Shown here piece by piece: positions 61,498 to 64,000 of a stretch of DNA of 64,000 bases. The DNA comes from Sinonovacula constricta. Taxonomy: Eukaryota; Mollusca; Bivalvia; Cardiida; Solecurtidae. Below the pieces are notes generated by a model, which was not told the origin of the DNA, searched no databases, and saw only the letters and a program-made list of their open reading frames with translations. Location: positions 22,596,011 through 22,660,010 of the forward strand of contig CM017556.1 of the NCBI GenBank assembly GCA_007844125.1, written 5' to 3'. Each line of letters begins with the position of its first letter. Positions within the stretch are counted from its first letter, which is position 1. The position numbers were made by a program, and so were the translations under genes.

Positions 61498-63430
61498 AAA
61501 ATGTTATGCATTTTATTGTCAGAGGAACTGACCCATCACACATTATAAAATTCGACTTTCACTAAAGTGCACATAAAGTAGAAGGTTATGAGTAAAAATA
61601 TGATGATAAGTACATAAACCTGTTTACAGGGAGAGTGTATGCCACTTTCAACCGTCACACGTCATACATGATTGTCGTGTTAGATGAACCGTCCTTTGAC
61701 AAACTAAGCAGGTTACTGGTTGGGAAACAATACCAGTTTACCACATTAAATGCGGGCCGATTTGTCACTATAGCTCTATGAGGCTAAGTAACAACACAGT
61801 ACCACGTTATGGATCATGTATTCGGTCGAGCTCAGCAGTGTGAATTTTAAAAGTCTTCTTTCATTTAGTGTTGCAATTTATAACCCCACTTGCATCAGTT
61901 TATGACAGACTGACATACCAGTGAAACAGTTGTTCTGCTACGGCATTAATACTGTGTGATGCCGCCTTTCGTTTTACAACAAATCATACAAAATGCTTAG
62001 AATTACTTTTTGTCGCGCTGGAGAGTGAAATAGTAGTAAATCGTTAGGTTGGTGGTTTCCTGTGGCAATCAGTATGTCTGTATTCACCACCAACACCAAA
62101 GAAGACGTGAAGCAACAAACAATACCTTTCGCGATATTTTATCGACATTTAAATTATCGACCAATATATTATCAGAGAAAGTCATAAAAATTCAGATGTT
62201 CAGAAAAAAGTAGCACACTACTAAACGTAGACAGGGAAGGATTTTAGTAAATAAAGAAAGTCGGTACCCCCAGGTCTTTTTATAGACGGCATCCCAGTTT
62301 CAGTGTTTTTATAGATTATATATCAGGGTTACTCGGTGCATTTCCACTTGAGCAGGTATTGATGCTGCAATGGACATAGTACAGTGGCTTAGGTACATGT
62401 ACACGCAACAGGTACGCAGTTAATGAGTGCAGCTAGGTTTCCGTTGAAGGTTTGGCCAAGCATGTTGAAACCGTGTCTGCCCAGACAGTACTTGTTTAAA
62501 GAAATCCAGTACTTATGTATTAGGGTGTGTTGTTTACAGTAATGTTACATTGAGTCGCCGTAAGCAGATTAAATTCGTAAATAAGCAAACCGGCTTAAAG
62601 CAGTATGGACGTCGTAAGTTAACATGTATCTTTTATTGTTATTAATTTATTTGGAAACGGTCGAACCATTGCTAAACCATATTAAACATTGGGTGAATGT
62701 ATCCAAGATTATTATTTATTTACATATGTATTTTCCTTAAAATGTGGGTCAAATGAAAAACGTTATAACGGCATTAAAAGCTCCCTCTGACCTAAATATT
62801 ATAAAACTACACTTGTGACAATATACGTTATGTGTAAACGTTTATTGATAGAGTGCTGAAGATTTTTAGATAAATGTATGATTGGGTCACGTGAAGTGAC
62901 AATAAGCGTTATATACCGGCGCTAAAAGGTGTCCACGGTGCTTTAATCTCTTTTATTCTACATTAATTTACAAGAAAACCCAAATATTGTATACTTGCTT
63001 AACAACTGCATGCCATGGTAACAAGATAATATATCGACAGAGACTCAGCAAAAGACTAGTATATATCCTAATCAGACAGCTTCCAGGGTGTGTAGGTTGG
63101 CTGATCTTGAATTCATTATTTGCTTATAAGACTGATCAAATTAAGTAATGTTGTAATTAGGTTAAATGAAGGTCGACAATTGCGTCATACGTTCGTGATA
63201 TTTACTGAATCAACCCATTCATCAGTGCATAGAAACAGTTGTCACGCCATAGATATCGAAATATTCTCCGATATGGCCATCTGTATATCTATTTTGCATG
63301 ACTAGGCAACCTAAGAGAAGCGTACAAATCCATCGCTTGGAGAACGATGGCAAGATACAATCAGGTGGATTCCGTTTTCAATGCTTTACATCTTTCTATT
63401 TTCATTGTTGTCTCTAATTAAGTAACAGAT
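61498..63430. other. Unannotated sequence
   Basis: 1.9 kb without a recognisable gene or repeat. Confidence 0.5.
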
Positions 63431-63431
63431 A

Positions 63432-63636
63432 CCGCTACCACTACCATTATCACCAATAACACTGCTACTATTCCTACTACTACTACTGCTACTATTACAA
63501 CTACCACAACAAGAACAAATACTACTACTGCTACTGCTACTACTGCTATTACTAAACAACAACTACTACTACCACTACTACTAATACTACCACTACTACT
63601 ACTTTTTCTACTACCACTACTATGCGTCTACTTCTA
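63432..63636 (+). repeat. Imperfect (ACT)n triplet array
   Basis: ACT/TAC triplets interrupted by GCT, ATT and AAC. Confidence 0.95.
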
Positions 63637-63813
<177 letters not shown>

Positions 63814-64000
63814 AGCAGTAATTTTAAGACATCTATTAACATTTATTAAACTAATAAATTGGGGACAAACAAAGTTCATAAAAGAATGAAACAGATCCGA
63901 CCATTTACAATTAATATAGGTTAGTAAGTACATCTGACACTGATTTATATTTACTTAGTTTACTGTTATGACTGCTAATAAAGGTAGCAAGGAACGTTGT
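63814..64000. other. Unannotated sequence to window end
   Basis: Nothing recognised. Confidence 0.5.

Overview
This window is eukaryotic, non-coding, repeat-rich DNA. It is AT-rich and full of (TG)n, (GTT)n, (GA)n, (ATC)n and (AGT)n microsatellites. It carries tRNA-derived SINEs of the kinds common in lophotrochozoans, a pearl-like element with ~159-bp core repeats and a GGAC-type microsatellite, and a LINE remnant. A mollusc, most likely a bivalve, fits best; this is inferred from repeat style, not from a host gene. No intact host gene, rRNA, functional tRNA, CRISPR or bacterial feature was found. All repeat relationships were recognised by eye, so family boundaries are approximate.

Layout. 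0-9 kb: SINEs, microsatellites and a pearl-like element. 9.5-12.5 kb: a 48/49-bp minisatellite split by a 5'-truncated LINE on the minus strand, with a 7-bp target-site duplication; its reverse-transcriptase reading frame is frameshifted near the end. 13.5-17.1 kb: a TIR-bearing MITE (second copy at 34.8 kb) and a cluster of SINEs. 17-25 kb: several copies of a ~485-bp TIR element (family A) apparently using TTAA target sites, plus a zinc-finger/pre-RT LINE remnant at 24.0-24.6 kb. 21.5-54 kb: modules B, E, D, C1 and C2 recur in one order and orientation, which looks like a decayed array of a multi-kb unit. It is interrupted by younger insertions, including a 408-bp TIR element at 47.9-48.3 kb with an internal tRNA-like sequence; two related copies of the locus give its empty site. 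60.6-61.5 kb: the C-terminal remnant of a MULE-type transposase with poly(A) signals and a 33-bp GGGGAAATGTCCGG tandem repeat. 63.4-63.8 kb: opposed ACT and AGT triplet arrays around an AAT centre.

Nothing here works as a pathway. The content is a layered record of mobile elements: an old duplicated multi-kb unit, then MITEs and SINEs, then a few insertions whose target-site duplications are still perfect. Two weak candidates for decayed or real exons are flagged (minus strand, 45.26-45.56 kb and 28.8-29.1 kb).
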